A stretch of 64,000 nt of DNA from Mycobacterium sp. IS-1742 (GCF_001500125.1 NZ_LQIV01000014.1:1-64000), one strand, 5' to 3'; positions 1-9,681 are shown, counted from the first letter of the stretch. Program-made: numbers and translations. Notes: a model not told the origin generated them from the letters alone.

Positions 1-989
1 TGGGCGTGCAGCCCGCGGGTGGCCCCACAACCGGGGACCACGCAGGTGCGGTCGCGGTGCTCGAGGGCGCGGCGCAGTTGGCGGTTGATCAGCCGGGTGG
101 TGCGCCCGGCGCCGAGAGGTTGGCCGTCGCGTTCGAACCACACCTCGCAGGTGGCGTCGCAGGTGAGATATCGCCGGTCGGCGTCGGGCAGCAGCGGGCC
201 GAGGTGGAGGGCGGCGATGCGGTCTTTGAATGTCGAGATGCACGACGACGGTGGTGCGCTGCCCGTGCGGGCGGCGGGCGGCTTCGGCGTCCCACCCGAC
301 GTCGACCAGCGCCAGGAAGGCGTCGATGGTGGTGGGCAGCGGCGGCCGGCCCTCGGCTGGACCATCCCCGTGGTCGCGTTTGCACTGCGCGACCAGCCCA
401 TCGTGGTGGGACTGCAGGGCGGCGTCGAACACCGCCGCCTCCACATGGGGCAGGGCGATCCGCCAGCAGGTGTACTGCTCATCGGAGGTCTTGGTGATCG
501 ACGGCTGCGGGACGGGATCAGGGGAAGGTTTCGGCTCGGGCAGCTCGGCCTCCGGCGCGGGTTCCGGTTTGGGTTCGAGTTTGATGGCGGTGCGCAGCTG
601 GCTGACCGAGGCGTTGGCGGCGAGTTCGGCGTAATGCTGATCAGATCCAGCGCCGGCGCCCGCGGCGATCACCCCGACTTGATCGAGGGAGAGTCGTCCT
701 TCCCGTAGATCTGCGATGCAGCGCGGGAATTCCTCGATCCGGTCGGCGATGGTAGTGATGGTTTTCGCATTCGCCGCAGACACACCGGTCTTCCACGCCA
801 CAAGCGCGGCGACTGAGCGGGCCCCGGTGGCGCCCCACAACCGCTCACGGTCGATTTCGGCGGCGATCTCCACGATGGGCCGTCGAGGGCGTTGCGCTGA
901 CCGGCGAGCTCGGACAGTTCCTCGAACAACGCCTCCAGCCGCGCAGCACTCGGCGTGCTCGGGACGAAACACGGTGCGCCCGAAGGCAT
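1..989 (-). pseudogene. DUF222/HNH endonuclease (13E12 repeat family), frameshifted and cut by window edge
   Basis: Reading the minus strand in three successive frames recovers a 13E12-family protein: an N-terminal part with ARLEALFEELSELAGQRN, then EIDRERLWGATGARSVAAL, a DUF222 core with LPTTIDAFLALVDVGWDAEA and RTTVVVHLDI, then the HNH lead-in TCDATCEVWFERDG and TCVVPGCGATRGLHA. The frame changes near 877-882 and again in an AAA run near 223-231, so no single frame encodes it. The 3' end with the catalytic HNH residues lies outside the window. Start chosen at the ATG at 989. These genes are multicopy in mycobacteria and often decay; a base-calling error cannot be excluded. Confidence 0.75.
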
Positions 990-1025
990 GACCCCATACA
1001 AGCAGACGGGTCCGACATCTCCCGA

Positions 1026-1454
1026 TCAGGTGATGCTGACGACGGCTCGGCTGCCGACCGGCGACTGCAGCGCGACGGGCAGGCTCGCGAACACGCCGAT
1101 CGCGATGCACGCCCGATTGACCGCTTCCGGCAGCACACCGTGGCGCAGCTTCACCGCGACGATGTCCGCCGTCTCCTGCACCTCCGCGTGGACGCCGTAG
1201 CACTCGGGCGTGCCGGAGGTGAAGCGCACCGTGATGGTGCGGTCGTCGGGTAGCCGGCCCCACGACTCGATGCTCTGCGGGCGGGGGTCCACGATCGCCG
1301 GAGTGTCGACGAACGTCGTAAAGCCTTCCGCCTGGGGACGTTCGGGTATCTGGGTGATCGTCGGCGCGGGGGGTTGGGCCGCCGCCGGGATCGCCGAGGC
1401 GAGTGCACTCGCGGCCACGGCGACGGCTGCTACGGACCGACTGACGATGCGCAT
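1026..1454 (-). CDS. Secreted protein of unknown function
   Basis: A 142-aa protein with a clear Sec signal peptide: a short basic start (MRIVSR), a hydrophobic Ala/Val stretch to about residue 24, and an AxA-type site before QPPAPT. The mature part is about 115 residues with two cysteines (ECYGVH and RACIAIG) that could form a disulfide outside the membrane. I do not recognise a family. It ends convergent to nothing, and sits 9 bp downstream of helD on the same strand, so it may be read from the same transcript. Confidence 0.7.
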   Translation of the reverse strand: MRIVSRSVAAVAVAASALASAIPAAAQPPAPTITQIPERPQAEGFTTFVDTPAIVDPRPQSIESWGRLPDDRTITVRFTSGTPECYGVHAEVQETADIVAVKLRHGVLPEAVNRACIAIGVFASLPVALQSPVGSRAVVSIT

Positions 1455-1463
1455 CCGTCGACC

Positions 1464-3644
1464 CTAGCTCGCGGCTTCCCGATCGACGCGATGTTCGGTC
1501 AACCCCGCCAGCGCCGGCGGAAGCGGGCCGCAGTGCGCGATGGCGAGGCGCTGCGTCGCGCGGGTGAGGGCGACGTAGAGGTCTGCGGCGCCGCGCGGAC
1601 CGTCGAAGATGCGCTCCGGTTCGACCAGGAGGACGGCGTCGAACTCCAGACCCTTGACATCCGCGGGGGCGACGGTGCCGGGAACATCCGGCGGTCCGAT
1701 CACGACGCACGTGCCGTCCCTGGCGTCCTCCTCCTGCATGAAATCCGCGATGGCAGAGGCTATTTCGTCTGGGGCCACCAGCCTGCGCCACGGCGGCACA
1801 CCGGTGGACCGGACCGACTCGGGCGGCGTGACGGCGGGCGCGAACTCGGCGAGCACCGCCGCCGCAACCGCCATGATCTCCGCGGGGGTGCGGTAGTTCA
1901 CCGACAGCGGGCGGTAGAGCCAGCGGCCCGGCACGTACGGTTCGAGCATCTCCGACCAGGATCGCGCCCCGGCCGGCGAACGGCGTTGGGCCAGATCGCC
2001 CACGATCGTGAACGACTTGCTCGGGCAGCGTCGCATCAGCACCCGCCAGTCCATCTCCGAGAGTTCCTGCGCCTCGTCGACCACGACGTGCCGGTAGGTC
2101 CAATCCCGATCTGCCGCAGCACGTTCGGCGAGCTCCCGGTTGTCGCGCTCGGTGAAGCGCTCCGCCAGCTCCTCGCCCCGCATCAGATCCGTGGCCAGCA
2201 GCAGATCCTCGTCGTCCATGAGATCCTCGTGCGCGACCATCGATTCGAGAACGCCCTCGGCGTAGTCGGTTTCGGCCACCCGCGCCTTCTCGGCGGCGAT
2301 GTCCGCGGCCGTGTCGCGGCCCAGCAGGTCGACCAGTTCGTCGAGCAACGGCACGTCCGACACCGTCCACGCGGCACCGTCGGAACGCCACAACCTCTCG
2401 TCGGCGCCTGCCGCCTGCAGGCGTTCGCGGGATTCGTAGAGTTCGGACAGCAGTTGCTGCGGGGTCAGGGACGGCCACAGCTGGTCGAGCGCCGCGAGGT
2501 ACTGTTCGCTGTCCGCGAGATCTTCGAGCACATCGGCGCGTAGCTCCTCCCACGCGCCCTTGTCGGCGCGCGACAGCCAGCCCCTGCCGATCCGGCTGAC
2601 CGCGCGTTCGGTGAGCACGTATTCGACCGTGTCGCGAAAGACCCTGCGCGCGTGGTTGTGTGGCAATCCGCTTCCGCGGGCCTCGTCGATCGCCCACTGC
2701 GCGGTGTCGGGGTCGATCTGCACGGTGACGTCGGGCAGTTCGATGACCAGGGGTCGCTCGGGCACCCGTTCGCGGTCGGCGACGGCCGCGGCCAGCACGT
2801 CGAGGATCTCGAGCGAACCCTTCAGCGCGACGGCCTCGGCGCCGTCCTCGGCGGTCACCGAAAGGCCGGGCACCAGATCGCCGGTCGTCATCAGCACGAC
2901 GTTCGTCTCACCCAGCGACGGCAGCACCCGGCTGATGTGGTCGAGGAACGCGGGATTCGGACCGATCACCAGCACACCGTGACGCTCGATGCGGGCGCGC
3001 TGCGTGTACAGCAGATAGGCGACCCGATGCAGGGCCACCACGGTCTTACCGGTGCCCGGCCCGCCCTCGATCACCAGCACCCCCGAGTGGTCGAGCCGGA
3101 TGATCGCGTCCTGCTCGGCCTGGATGGTCGCGACGATGTCGCGCATACCCTCACCGCGCGGTGCGTTCACCGCGGCCAGCAGTGCCGACTCGCCGCCGCG
3201 TTCGTCACCGCGGGGCCGGCCGAGGACCTCGTCGGTGAAGTCGAGCACCCGCCGCCCGCGCGTGTGGAACTGACGGCGCCTGCGCATACCCTCCGGGTGC
3301 GCAGCGGTGGCGACGTAGAACGCCCGCGCCAACGGCGCCCGCCAGTCGAGCAGCAGCGGTTCGAAATCGTCGTCGCGGTCGAAGAGCCCGATTCGGCCGA
3401 TGTAGAGCCGCTCACCGGAGTCGGCGTCCAACCGGCCGAAGCACAGCCCGTCGTCCGCCACGTCGAGGCGTTGGATCTCGTTGGCCAGCGCCCGCACCTC
3501 GGCGTCCCGTTCCACGAGCGCACCGTCACCACGCAGTGCGGCGGCGTACTTCTCCCTGGCCCGCGCGCGTTCGCCGTCGAGGCGCGTGTACAGACCGGTC
3601 ACGTAGCTGCGCTCGGACCGCAGCTCGTCCTCGTACTCCTGCAT
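1464..3644 (-). CDS. helD: HelD-type UvrD/Rep-like RNA polymerase-associated motor ATPase
   Basis: 726 aa, the usual length of mycobacterial HelD. An N-terminal coiled-coil region (about 1-65) precedes the helicase core: Walker A GGPGTGKT near 194-201, a Walker B-like VVVDEAQELS, GDLAQ, KGLEFDAVLLV, and the UvrD motif YVALTRATQRLAI near the C-terminus. HelD proteins insert into RNA polymerase and release it from DNA or stalled states; in mycobacteria they also relate to rifampicin tolerance. Start is the ATG at 3644 because the N-terminal heptad-like region begins there; the frame stays open further upstream but overlaps the VOC gene. A UvrD-like helicase without a polymerase role is less likely. 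Confidence 0.85.
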   Translation of the reverse strand: MQEYEDELRSERSYVTGLYTRLDGERARAREKYAAALRGDGALVERDAEVRALANEIQRLDVADDGLCFGRLDADSGERLYIGRIGLFDRDDDFEPLLLDWRAPLARAFYVATAAHPEGMRRRRQFHTRGRRVLDFTDEVLGRPRGDERGGESALLAAVNAPRGEGMRDIVATIQAEQDAIIRLDHSGVLVIEGGPGTGKTVVALHRVAYLLYTQRARIERHGVLVIGPNPAFLDHISRVLPSLGETNVVLMTTGDLVPGLSVTAEDGAEAVALKGSLEILDVLAAAVADRERVPERPLVIELPDVTVQIDPDTAQWAIDEARGSGLPHNHARRVFRDTVEYVLTERAVSRIGRGWLSRADKGAWEELRADVLEDLADSEQYLAALDQLWPSLTPQQLLSELYESRERLQAAGADERLWRSDGAAWTVSDVPLLDELVDLLGRDTAADIAAEKARVAETDYAEGVLESMVAHEDLMDDEDLLLATDLMRGEELAERFTERDNRELAERAAADRDWTYRHVVVDEAQELSEMDWRVLMRRCPSKSFTIVGDLAQRRSPAGARSWSEMLEPYVPGRWLYRPLSVNYRTPAEIMAVAAAVLAEFAPAVTPPESVRSTGVPPWRRLVAPDEIASAIADFMQEEDARDGTCVVIGPPDVPGTVAPADVKGLEFDAVLLVEPERIFDGPRGAADLYVALTRATQRLAIAHCGPLPPALAGLTEHRVDREAAS

Positions 3645-3751
3645 GACCGCGTCATCACCCCTCGAATCCGGCCGAAGCCAGCCATTTTGGGGGATGACCC
3701 CGCCCTTGCCGCAAGCCCCCACCCGATCGATAGAATGGCGGCGGTCGGCGC

Positions 3752-4138
3752 TTACTTCTGGTGTGCGATCTGGATCAGGTTTCCGCAGGTGTCGTCGAAC
3801 ACCGCGGTGGTCACCGGCCCCATGTCCACGGGTTCCTGGGTGAACCTCACCCCGAGCCCGGTCAGCCGCTCGAACTCCGCCGCCACATCGTCCACGGCGA
3901 ACGACGTGAACGGGATCCCGTCGGCGACCAGGGCCTCCTTGAACGGTTTGGCGGCAGGGTGGCCGTCCGGTTCGAGGACGAGTTCGGTGCCGTCCGGATT
4001 CTCCGGGGACACCACGGTGATCCACCGCGCCGGGCCCATGGGGATGTCGTGTTTCGGGGTGAAGCCGAGGATCTCGGTGTAGAAGCGCAGCGCCTTGTCC
4101 TGATCGTCGACGAGCACGCTCGTCAGATGGATCTTCAT
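3752..4138 (-). CDS. VOC (glyoxalase/bleomycin-resistance) family protein
   Basis: 128 aa with the vicinal-oxygen-chelate pattern: KALRFYTEILGF near the start, then a second half with FERLTGLGVRFTQEP and DTCGNLIQIAHQK. Metal ligands cannot be assigned securely. The ATG at 4138 overlaps the arsR stop by ATGA, so the two are translationally coupled, as is common for ArsR-VOC pairs where the regulator controls a small enzyme or binding protein of unknown substrate. Confidence 0.8.
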   Translation of the reverse strand: MKIHLTSVLVDDQDKALRFYTEILGFTPKHDIPMGPARWITVVSPENPDGTELVLEPDGHPAAKPFKEALVADGIPFTSFAVDDVAAEFERLTGLGVRFTQEPVDMGPVTTAVFDDTCGNLIQIAHQK

Positions 4139-4431
4139 GGTGGTGCCTCCCTGTCCTTCCGGGTCTTGTCGAGCCACCGCTCGACGATCGGTTCCAGCGG
4201 TGTGGTGTCGAGGTAGTGGAACTTGTACCGGCCTTCGCGCCTGGTCTGGACCAAGCCCGCATCCTCGAGGACGTCGAGATGCTGCGAGATCGCCTGGCGC
4301 GACGAGCCGAGCCCGTGCTTGGTGGTCAGGCGCGCGCAGATCTCGAACAGCGTCTGCCCGTTCCGGTCGGCCAGTTCGTCGAGGATCGTCCGGCGCGTGG
4401 GATCGGCCAGCGCCTTGAAGACGTCACCCAC
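4135..4431 (-). CDS. ArsR-family winged-helix repressor
   Basis: 98 aa with the ArsR winged helix: FKALADPTRRTILDEL, recognition helix SSRQAISQHLDVLEDAGLV, wing RREGRYKFHYL. It lacks the metal-binding ELCVCDL motif of arsenic sensors, so it belongs to the broad non-metal subgroup often paired with VOC or SRPBCC proteins. I chose the GTG at 4431 rather than the TTG at 4449 because a good -10 (TATCGT, 4444-4439) would lie inside the longer version; the GTG then falls about where transcription would begin, giving a leaderless mRNA. Confidence 0.85.
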   Translation of the reverse strand: MGDVFKALADPTRRTILDELADRNGQTLFEICARLTTKHGLGSSRQAISQHLDVLEDAGLVQTRREGRYKFHYLDTTPLEPIVERWLDKTRKDREAPP

Positions 4432-4438
4432 ACCGACG

Positions 4439-4468
4439 ACGATAGGCAAGCAGCCACTTGCATGTCAA
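4439..4468 (-). promoter_or_regulatory. arsR promoter with embedded inverted repeat (probable autoregulatory operator)
   Basis: On the minus strand TTGACA (4468-4463) and TATCGT (4444-4439) are 18 bp apart. Between them GCAAG...CTTGC arms (4446-4450 and 4457-4461) form an inverted repeat, placed to block polymerase. The GTG start at 4431 is about 7 nt after the -10. Confidence 0.5.
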
Positions 4469-4489
4469 CGGCGGTGGAAGGATTGCCCG

Positions 4490-5578
4490 GTGACGCTCTC
4501 CTCGCTCCACGACCCGGACTGGCGCGGCTTCGCCAGCGACAACTACGCCGGCGTGCACCGGGAGGTGCTGGCCGCGCTGGCCGCGGCGAACGGTGGCCAC
4601 CAGCCGGCGTACGGGGAGGACCGGTACACCGAACGGCTCCGCGAGGTCGTTCACGAGCACTTCGGCGAGCGGGCCGAGGTGTTCCCGGTGTTCAACGGCA
4701 CCGGGGCCAACGTCATCTCGCTCACCAGCGTGCTGCCGCGCTGGGGCGCGGTCATCGCGGCGTCCACCGCGCACATCCACACCGACGAAGCGGGCGCCCC
4801 GGAGCGAATGACCGGCCTCAAACTGCTCACCGTCGGCGCACCGGACGGCAAGCTGACCCGCGAGCTCGTCGAGCGCGAGGCCTGGGGGTGGGGCAACGAA
4901 CACCGCGCCCAGCCGCTTGCGGTCAGCATCACCCAGACCACCGAACTGGGCACCGTCTACAGCCCCGCGGAGGTGCGAGCGGTCGCGGATCACGCGCACA
5001 ACCGGGGGATGGCCGTGCACATGGACGGGTCCCGGCTGTGGAATGCCGCCGCGGCCCTCGACGCGCCGTTCCGCGACTTCACCACTGACGCCGGGGTGGA
5101 CGTCCTCAGCCTCGGCGGCACCAAGAACGGGCTGCTCGCCGTGGAGGCCGTGATCGTCCTCGACCCGGACCGCGCGGCGGGTCTGAGTTATCTGCGCAAG
5201 CTGACGATGCAGCTGGCCAGCAAGATGCGGTTCGCCTCCGCGCAACTGCTGGCGCTGTTCGACGACGACCTCGGCCTGCGCAGTGCGGCGCACGCGAACG
5301 CCATGGCCGCGCGGCTGCGCACCGCACTGGAGGAAGGTGTCGAGGACGGGACGTTGCCCGGCCTGGCCTTCACCCAGGACACCGCGGCCAACGCGATCTT
5401 CGCGACGCTGCCCACCGCGGCGGCCGACCGCATCCGGGACCGGGTGCGCTTCTACGACTGGAACCGGTCCCGCGGCGAGGTCCGCTGGATGACCGCGTGG
5501 GACACCACCGAGGACGACGTCGACGGCTTCGTGGCCGTGATCCGCGAGGAACTCCAGCGCAGCCGGGTCCTACGGTGA
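4490..5578 (+). CDS. Low-specificity L-threonine aldolase / beta-eliminating lyase family PLP enzyme
   Basis: 362 aa, fold-type I PLP enzyme. It starts with SDNYAGVHREVL, a signature of threonine aldolases, has an aspartate loop MAVHMDGSRLWNAA, and the PLP-lysine motif LSLGGTKNGLL. It would cleave L-threonine or allo-threonine to glycine and acetaldehyde in the cytosol. The GTG at 4490 has a GGAAGGA ribosome-binding site upstream. It is followed after 4 bp by the Nudix gene, so the two are probably co-transcribed. Confidence 0.85.
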   Translation: MTLSSLHDPDWRGFASDNYAGVHREVLAALAAANGGHQPAYGEDRYTERLREVVHEHFGERAEVFPVFNGTGANVISLTSVLPRWGAVIAASTAHIHTDEAGAPERMTGLKLLTVGAPDGKLTRELVEREAWGWGNEHRAQPLAVSITQTTELGTVYSPAEVRAVADHAHNRGMAVHMDGSRLWNAAAALDAPFRDFTTDAGVDVLSLGGTKNGLLAVEAVIVLDPDRAAGLSYLRKLTMQLASKMRFASAQLLALFDDDLGLRSAAHANAMAARLRTALEEGVEDGTLPGLAFTQDTAANAIFATLPTAAADRIRDRVRFYDWNRSRGEVRWMTAWDTTEDDVDGFVAVIREELQRSRVLR

Positions 5579-5582
5579 GTGC

Positions 5583-6302
5583 GTGACGATCACCTACGAC
5601 GAGCCGCTGCGCGAGCGCATCCGGATTCACCTGGCCGGCCACGAGCGTCGCACCGTGACCGACCCGACCAAGCGGCATGCGGCGGTGGCGGTGGTCCTCG
5701 TCGACTCCGAGACCGGGGAGGACCGGGTGGACCCGGCGCCGGTCGACGACTGGATCGCGGGCAGGCCGATGCCCGAGGCCGGCCTCGACGGTCGGATGGT
5801 CGACGTCTCCGGCGGTGCGGCGTTCCTGTTGTGCCGCAGGGCCTCCCGACTGTCGTCGCATGCGGCTCAGTGGGCGCTGCCCGGCGGACGGCTCGACCCG
5901 GGGGAGACCGCGGTCGAGGCCGCACTGCGCGAACTGGACGAGGAGCTCGGCGTCTCGCTGCCGGATTCATCGGTGCTCGGACTGCTCGACGACTATCCGA
6001 CGCGCTCCGGATACGTCATCACCCCCGTGGTCGTCTGGGGCGGCGGCCGGCTCGATCTGCGGCCCGCCCCCGACGAGGTGGTCGCCGCCTACCGGGTGGG
6101 CCTGCATCAGCTGCAGCGCGACGATTCGCCCCGGTTCGTCACGATCCCGGAGAGCCCTCGGCCGGTGGTGCAGATCCCGTTGGGCAACGACCTGATCCAC
6201 GCGCCGACCGGTGCGGTGCTGCTGCAACTGCGGTGGCTCGGCCTCGAAGGCCGCCCCGACCGCGTCGACGACCTGGAACAGCCGGTCTTCGCCTGGAAAT
6301 GA
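5583..6302 (+). CDS. Nudix hydrolase
   Basis: 239 aa with an intact Nudix box, GGRLDPGETAVEAALRELDE continuing into ELGV, matching GX5EX7REUXEEXGU with all catalytic glutamates. The core lies near residues 75-165. The C-terminal part fits CoA-pyrophosphatase-like members, but substrate is not fixed by sequence. GTG start at 5583, 4 bp after the threonine aldolase stop. Confidence 0.85.
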   Translation: MTITYDEPLRERIRIHLAGHERRTVTDPTKRHAAVAVVLVDSETGEDRVDPAPVDDWIAGRPMPEAGLDGRMVDVSGGAAFLLCRRASRLSSHAAQWALPGGRLDPGETAVEAALRELDEELGVSLPDSSVLGLLDDYPTRSGYVITPVVVWGGGRLDLRPAPDEVVAAYRVGLHQLQRDDSPRFVTIPESPRPVVQIPLGNDLIHAPTGAVLLQLRWLGLEGRPDRVDDLEQPVFAWK

Positions 6303-6312
6303 CGTCGCGGCG

Positions 6313-8862
6313 TCAGTCCAGGCGGCCCGCATCGACGAGGCGCAGGACCGCCGAGCCCTCCTCGTCGGAGGCCTCGAGATCCACCTCGACGTCGAAACCC
6401 CAGTCGCGGTCGCCGGCCGGGTCGTCGAGGATCTGCCGCACCCGCCACAGAGCGGGCCGCCGGTCGAAGATCAGCAGTGCCGGGCCGCGGGCGTCCGCGC
6501 CGGTGCCCACGTCGTCGTGTTCGGCGAAGTACGCGTCACCGACCTCCGCCCAGCGCTGCGCGGTCCACCCCGAGCCGGCGTCCAGCTCGCCGAGATCGGC
6601 CCAGCGACGCCGGGCGAACAGCTCGACCCGCCGGAACAGCGCGTTGCGGACCATCGCGGTGAACGCGCGCTGGTTGCCGGTCAACGGCCGCGGACGCGCA
6701 GGCACCGCTGGGATCTCCGGGGCACGTCGGTCGTGCTGGTCCGGGCTGGTGAGTTTCTCCCATTCGTCGAGCAGGCTCGAATCCACTTGGCGCACAAGTT
6801 CACCCGACCACTCGACGATGTCGGTGACCTCTTCGGTACGGGCCGCGGCCGGTACACCGGAGCGCAACGCCTTGTACGCGTCGGACAGATAGCGCAGCAC
6901 CGCACCCTCCGAACGGGTCAGGCCGTAGACGCTGACGTACTCGCGGAACGTGAACGCCCGCTCCCACATCTCGCGCACCACCGACTTGGGGGACAGCGTG
7001 CCGTCGGCGGCCCACGGATTGCTCTGCAGGTACACCTCGAAGGTGTGCTCGAGCAGCTCCTCGAGCGGTTTGGGATAGGTGACGTCGTCGAGGAGTTCGA
7101 TGCGCTCGTCGTAGTCGATGCCCTCGGCCTTCATCGCGGCCACCGCCTCGCCCCTGGCCTTCTTCAGCTGCGCGGCCAGGATCTGGCGGGGGTCCTCGAG
7201 CGTCGCCTCGATCACCGAAACCACATCCAGCGCATAGTTTTCCGAGGTGCTGTCGAGCACCTCGATGGCGGCGAGCGCGAACGTCGACAGCGGCTGGTTG
7301 AGTGCGAAATCGTCGGGCAGGTCGACGGTCAACCGGTAGCGCCGGCCCTCCGGGGTGTCGACCCGCTCGATGACACCGGCCTGCAGCAGAGAGCGGGCGA
7401 CGCCGACCGCCTCACGGATGAGCTGCAGCTGGCGCCTGCGGGGTTCGTGGTTGTCGGTGAGCAGCCGACGCATCGCCTGGAACGGATCGCCCGGCCGGGC
7501 GACGACGTCGAGGATCATCGCCGTCGACACCCGCATGTTGCTCTGCAGGGCTTCCGGTGCGGCGTCCACCAGACGGGTCATGGTCGACTCGCTCCACGGC
7601 ACCATGCCCTCGGGTACCTTGCGGCGCACCAACTTCCGCCGCTTCTTGGGATCGTCGGCGACCTTCGCGAACTGTTTGAGGTTCTCCACCTCGTGGTCGG
7701 GCGCCTGCACGACGACGGTGCCGGCGGTGTCGTAACCGGCGCGGCCGGCCCGCCCCGCGATCTGGTGGAACTCACGCGCGTTGAGCAGCCGGGTACGGGT
7801 GCCGTCGTACTTCGACAGGGCCGAGAACACGACGGTGCGAATGGGCACGTTGATGCCGACGCCCAGGGTGTCGGTACCGCAGATGACCTTCAGCAGACCG
7901 GCCTGGGCGAGTTGCTCGACCAGGCGCCGGTACTTGGGCAGCATCCCGGCGTGGTGGACGCCGATACCGTGGCGCACCAACCGCGACAGTGTGGCGCCGA
8001 AGGCCGTGGAGAAGCGGAAGGCCCCGATGAGCTCCGCGATCGCGGCCTTCTCCGCCTTGGTGCACACGTTGATGCTCATGAGTGCCTGCGCGCGCTCGAG
8101 CGCGGACGCCTGGGTGAAGTGGACGACGTAGATCGGCGCCTGCTTGGTGTCGAGCAGATCGGAGATCGTCTCGTGCATCGGCGTGGTCGCGTACGAGTAG
8201 AACAGCGGAACCGGACGTTCGGCGTTGGCGACCAGCGCCGTCGGCCTGCCGGTGCGCCGGGTGAGGTCCTCGCGCAGGAACGTGACGTCACCGAGCGTGG
8301 CCGACATCAGCAGGAACTGGGCGCGCGGCAGTTCGAGCAGCGGCACCTGCCAGGCCCAGCCCCGGTCCGGGTCGCCATAGAAGTGGAACTCATCCATGAC
8401 CACGAGCCCGGCGTCACAGCCGGACCCTTCGCGCAGCGCGATGTTGGCGAGCACCTCGGCGGTGCAGGCGATGATCGGCGCCGCAGCGTTGACCGCCGCG
8501 TCGCCGGTGAGCATGCCGACGTTCTCCGCGCCGAACACCCCGCACAGCGCGAAGAACTTCTCGCTGACCAGCGCCTTGATCGGCGCGGTGTAGTAGCTGC
8601 GACCGTGCCCTGCGGAAGATCGAGCCAGCGCCGCGTACTGCGCACCCGTGGCGACCAGCGACTTCCCGGAGCCGGTGGGGGTGGCGAGGATGACGTTCGC
8701 GCCGCTGAGCAGTTCGATCAGCGACTCCTCCTGCGCCGGATACAACGCCGTGCCGTTTCCTTCGGCCCATGCGGCGAACGCGGCGAACAGGTCGTCGGCG
8801 TCGGCGCCCTTGGCGCGCAGGGACGCGAGGTCACTCGGATCGTCGAGCAGCGGGACGGTCAT
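6313..8862 (-). CDS. Ski2-like DEAD/DEAH-box helicase with DUF3516 C-terminus
   Basis: 849 aa. Motif I ATPTGSGKSLVA, motif Ia YYTAPIKALVSEKFF, motif II VVMDEFHFYGD, motif III LLMSATLGD, motif V GVGINVPIRTVVF and motif VI QIAGRAGRAGYDTAG are all present. The region after about residue 430 is the actinobacterial DUF3516 extension. It is likely an ATP-driven RNA helicase in RNA turnover, by analogy with the Ski2/Mtr4 class. The ATG at 8862 is preferred to an upstream in-frame start that would run into the DUF6498 gene. Converges with the Nudix gene. Confidence 0.88.
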   Translation of the reverse strand: MTVPLLDDPSDLASLRAKGADADDLFAAFAAWAEGNGTALYPAQEESLIELLSGANVILATPTGSGKSLVATGAQYAALARSSAGHGRSYYTAPIKALVSEKFFALCGVFGAENVGMLTGDAAVNAAAPIIACTAEVLANIALREGSGCDAGLVVMDEFHFYGDPDRGWAWQVPLLELPRAQFLLMSATLGDVTFLREDLTRRTGRPTALVANAERPVPLFYSYATTPMHETISDLLDTKQAPIYVVHFTQASALERAQALMSINVCTKAEKAAIAELIGAFRFSTAFGATLSRLVRHGIGVHHAGMLPKYRRLVEQLAQAGLLKVICGTDTLGVGINVPIRTVVFSALSKYDGTRTRLLNAREFHQIAGRAGRAGYDTAGTVVVQAPDHEVENLKQFAKVADDPKKRRKLVRRKVPEGMVPWSESTMTRLVDAAPEALQSNMRVSTAMILDVVARPGDPFQAMRRLLTDNHEPRRRQLQLIREAVGVARSLLQAGVIERVDTPEGRRYRLTVDLPDDFALNQPLSTFALAAIEVLDSTSENYALDVVSVIEATLEDPRQILAAQLKKARGEAVAAMKAEGIDYDERIELLDDVTYPKPLEELLEHTFEVYLQSNPWAADGTLSPKSVVREMWERAFTFREYVSVYGLTRSEGAVLRYLSDAYKALRSGVPAAARTEEVTDIVEWSGELVRQVDSSLLDEWEKLTSPDQHDRRAPEIPAVPARPRPLTGNQRAFTAMVRNALFRRVELFARRRWADLGELDAGSGWTAQRWAEVGDAYFAEHDDVGTGADARGPALLIFDRRPALWRVRQILDDPAGDRDWGFDVEVDLEASDEEGSAVLRLVDAGRLD

Positions 8863-8878
8863 CGGGCTCCAGCCTGCC

Positions 8879-9655
8879 TTACCCGCGGCGGCCGGCGCTC
8901 CACGGTCGCTCGTTCTGCTCGCGGCGTGCGCGCTCGGCGGCGCGGTCGGCGGCCCAGAACTCCTCGAAGGTCCGGCCCTTGTGCACATTGGGCAGGCGGT
9001 TCATCAGGCGGCTGAACCATGCCGGCGCCGCCTCGGGCTCCCACTGGGGCAGCGCCGTGCTGATCGCGAACAGCGTCTTGAGGGCGATGAAGACCCCGAA
9101 GAACGTCGACGGCGCCCCGGTCACGGCCACCCCCACCATGCCGAAGATGAGCGTGAGGTGGACGACGATGACGCGACCGACACCCTGGTTGGCGGTCTGC
9201 TCGAGCCGATGGAACGACAATTGGCGCAGCACGGGCAGGTCGGCGACGAAGTCGACGACGAGCAGCACGACCACCCCCGCGCAGCCCAGTCCGACACTAC
9301 GCCAGTCGATTTCGGCGAATCCGCCTTTGCCGTTGTGGTCGAGCAGAAACAGGATGACACCCAGGAACACCCCGTGCGCGGCGCAGAAGGCGAAACCGGT
9401 GACGGCGAAACCGGCGAGGAACGAGCCGCGGGCGGTGCGCCGGTCCGCGCTCGGCGCGGTGTACCGGAAATGTCCGCGCCGGGGAGTCCACCTCTGGTGC
9501 ACGAGGATTCGCAGCGAGATGAACACGCACGTCGCCACATTCTCGACCCAGTACACGGCGAGCGTGGTGCCGCCCGACCAGCCCGCGGCGAACCAGCCGG
9601 CCGCGGGCACGGCGACGAGGCCCAGCAGCGTGAGCAGATGGACGACTCGGATCAC
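8879..9655 (-). CDS. DUF6498-like integral membrane protein
   Basis: 258 aa with about five to six membrane segments (starting VVHLLTLLGLVAVPAAGWF), a GTTLAVYWVENVATCVFISL segment typical of the family, and a basic cytoplasmic tail rich in Arg/Glu (RTFEEFWAADRAAERARRE). Function unknown. GTG at 9655; 26 bp after the nitrile-hydratase-like operon on the same strand, so it could be co-transcribed. Confidence 0.7.
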   Translation of the reverse strand: MIRVVHLLTLLGLVAVPAAGWFAAGWSGGTTLAVYWVENVATCVFISLRILVHQRWTPRRGHFRYTAPSADRRTARGSFLAGFAVTGFAFCAAHGVFLGVILFLLDHNGKGGFAEIDWRSVGLGCAGVVVLLVVDFVADLPVLRQLSFHRLEQTANQGVGRVIVVHLTLIFGMVGVAVTGAPSTFFGVFIALKTLFAISTALPQWEPEAAPAWFSRLMNRLPNVHKGRTFEEFWAADRAAERARREQNERPWSAGRRG

Positions 9656-9681
9656 GTCGCGATGGTCCGCCGCCGGCGGCG

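Noticed and set aside
6211..9015. Very long open frame on the plus strand opposite the DUF3516 helicase
   Set aside because: High-GC antisense shadow: no family motifs, odd composition, and the helicase frame has every expected motif.
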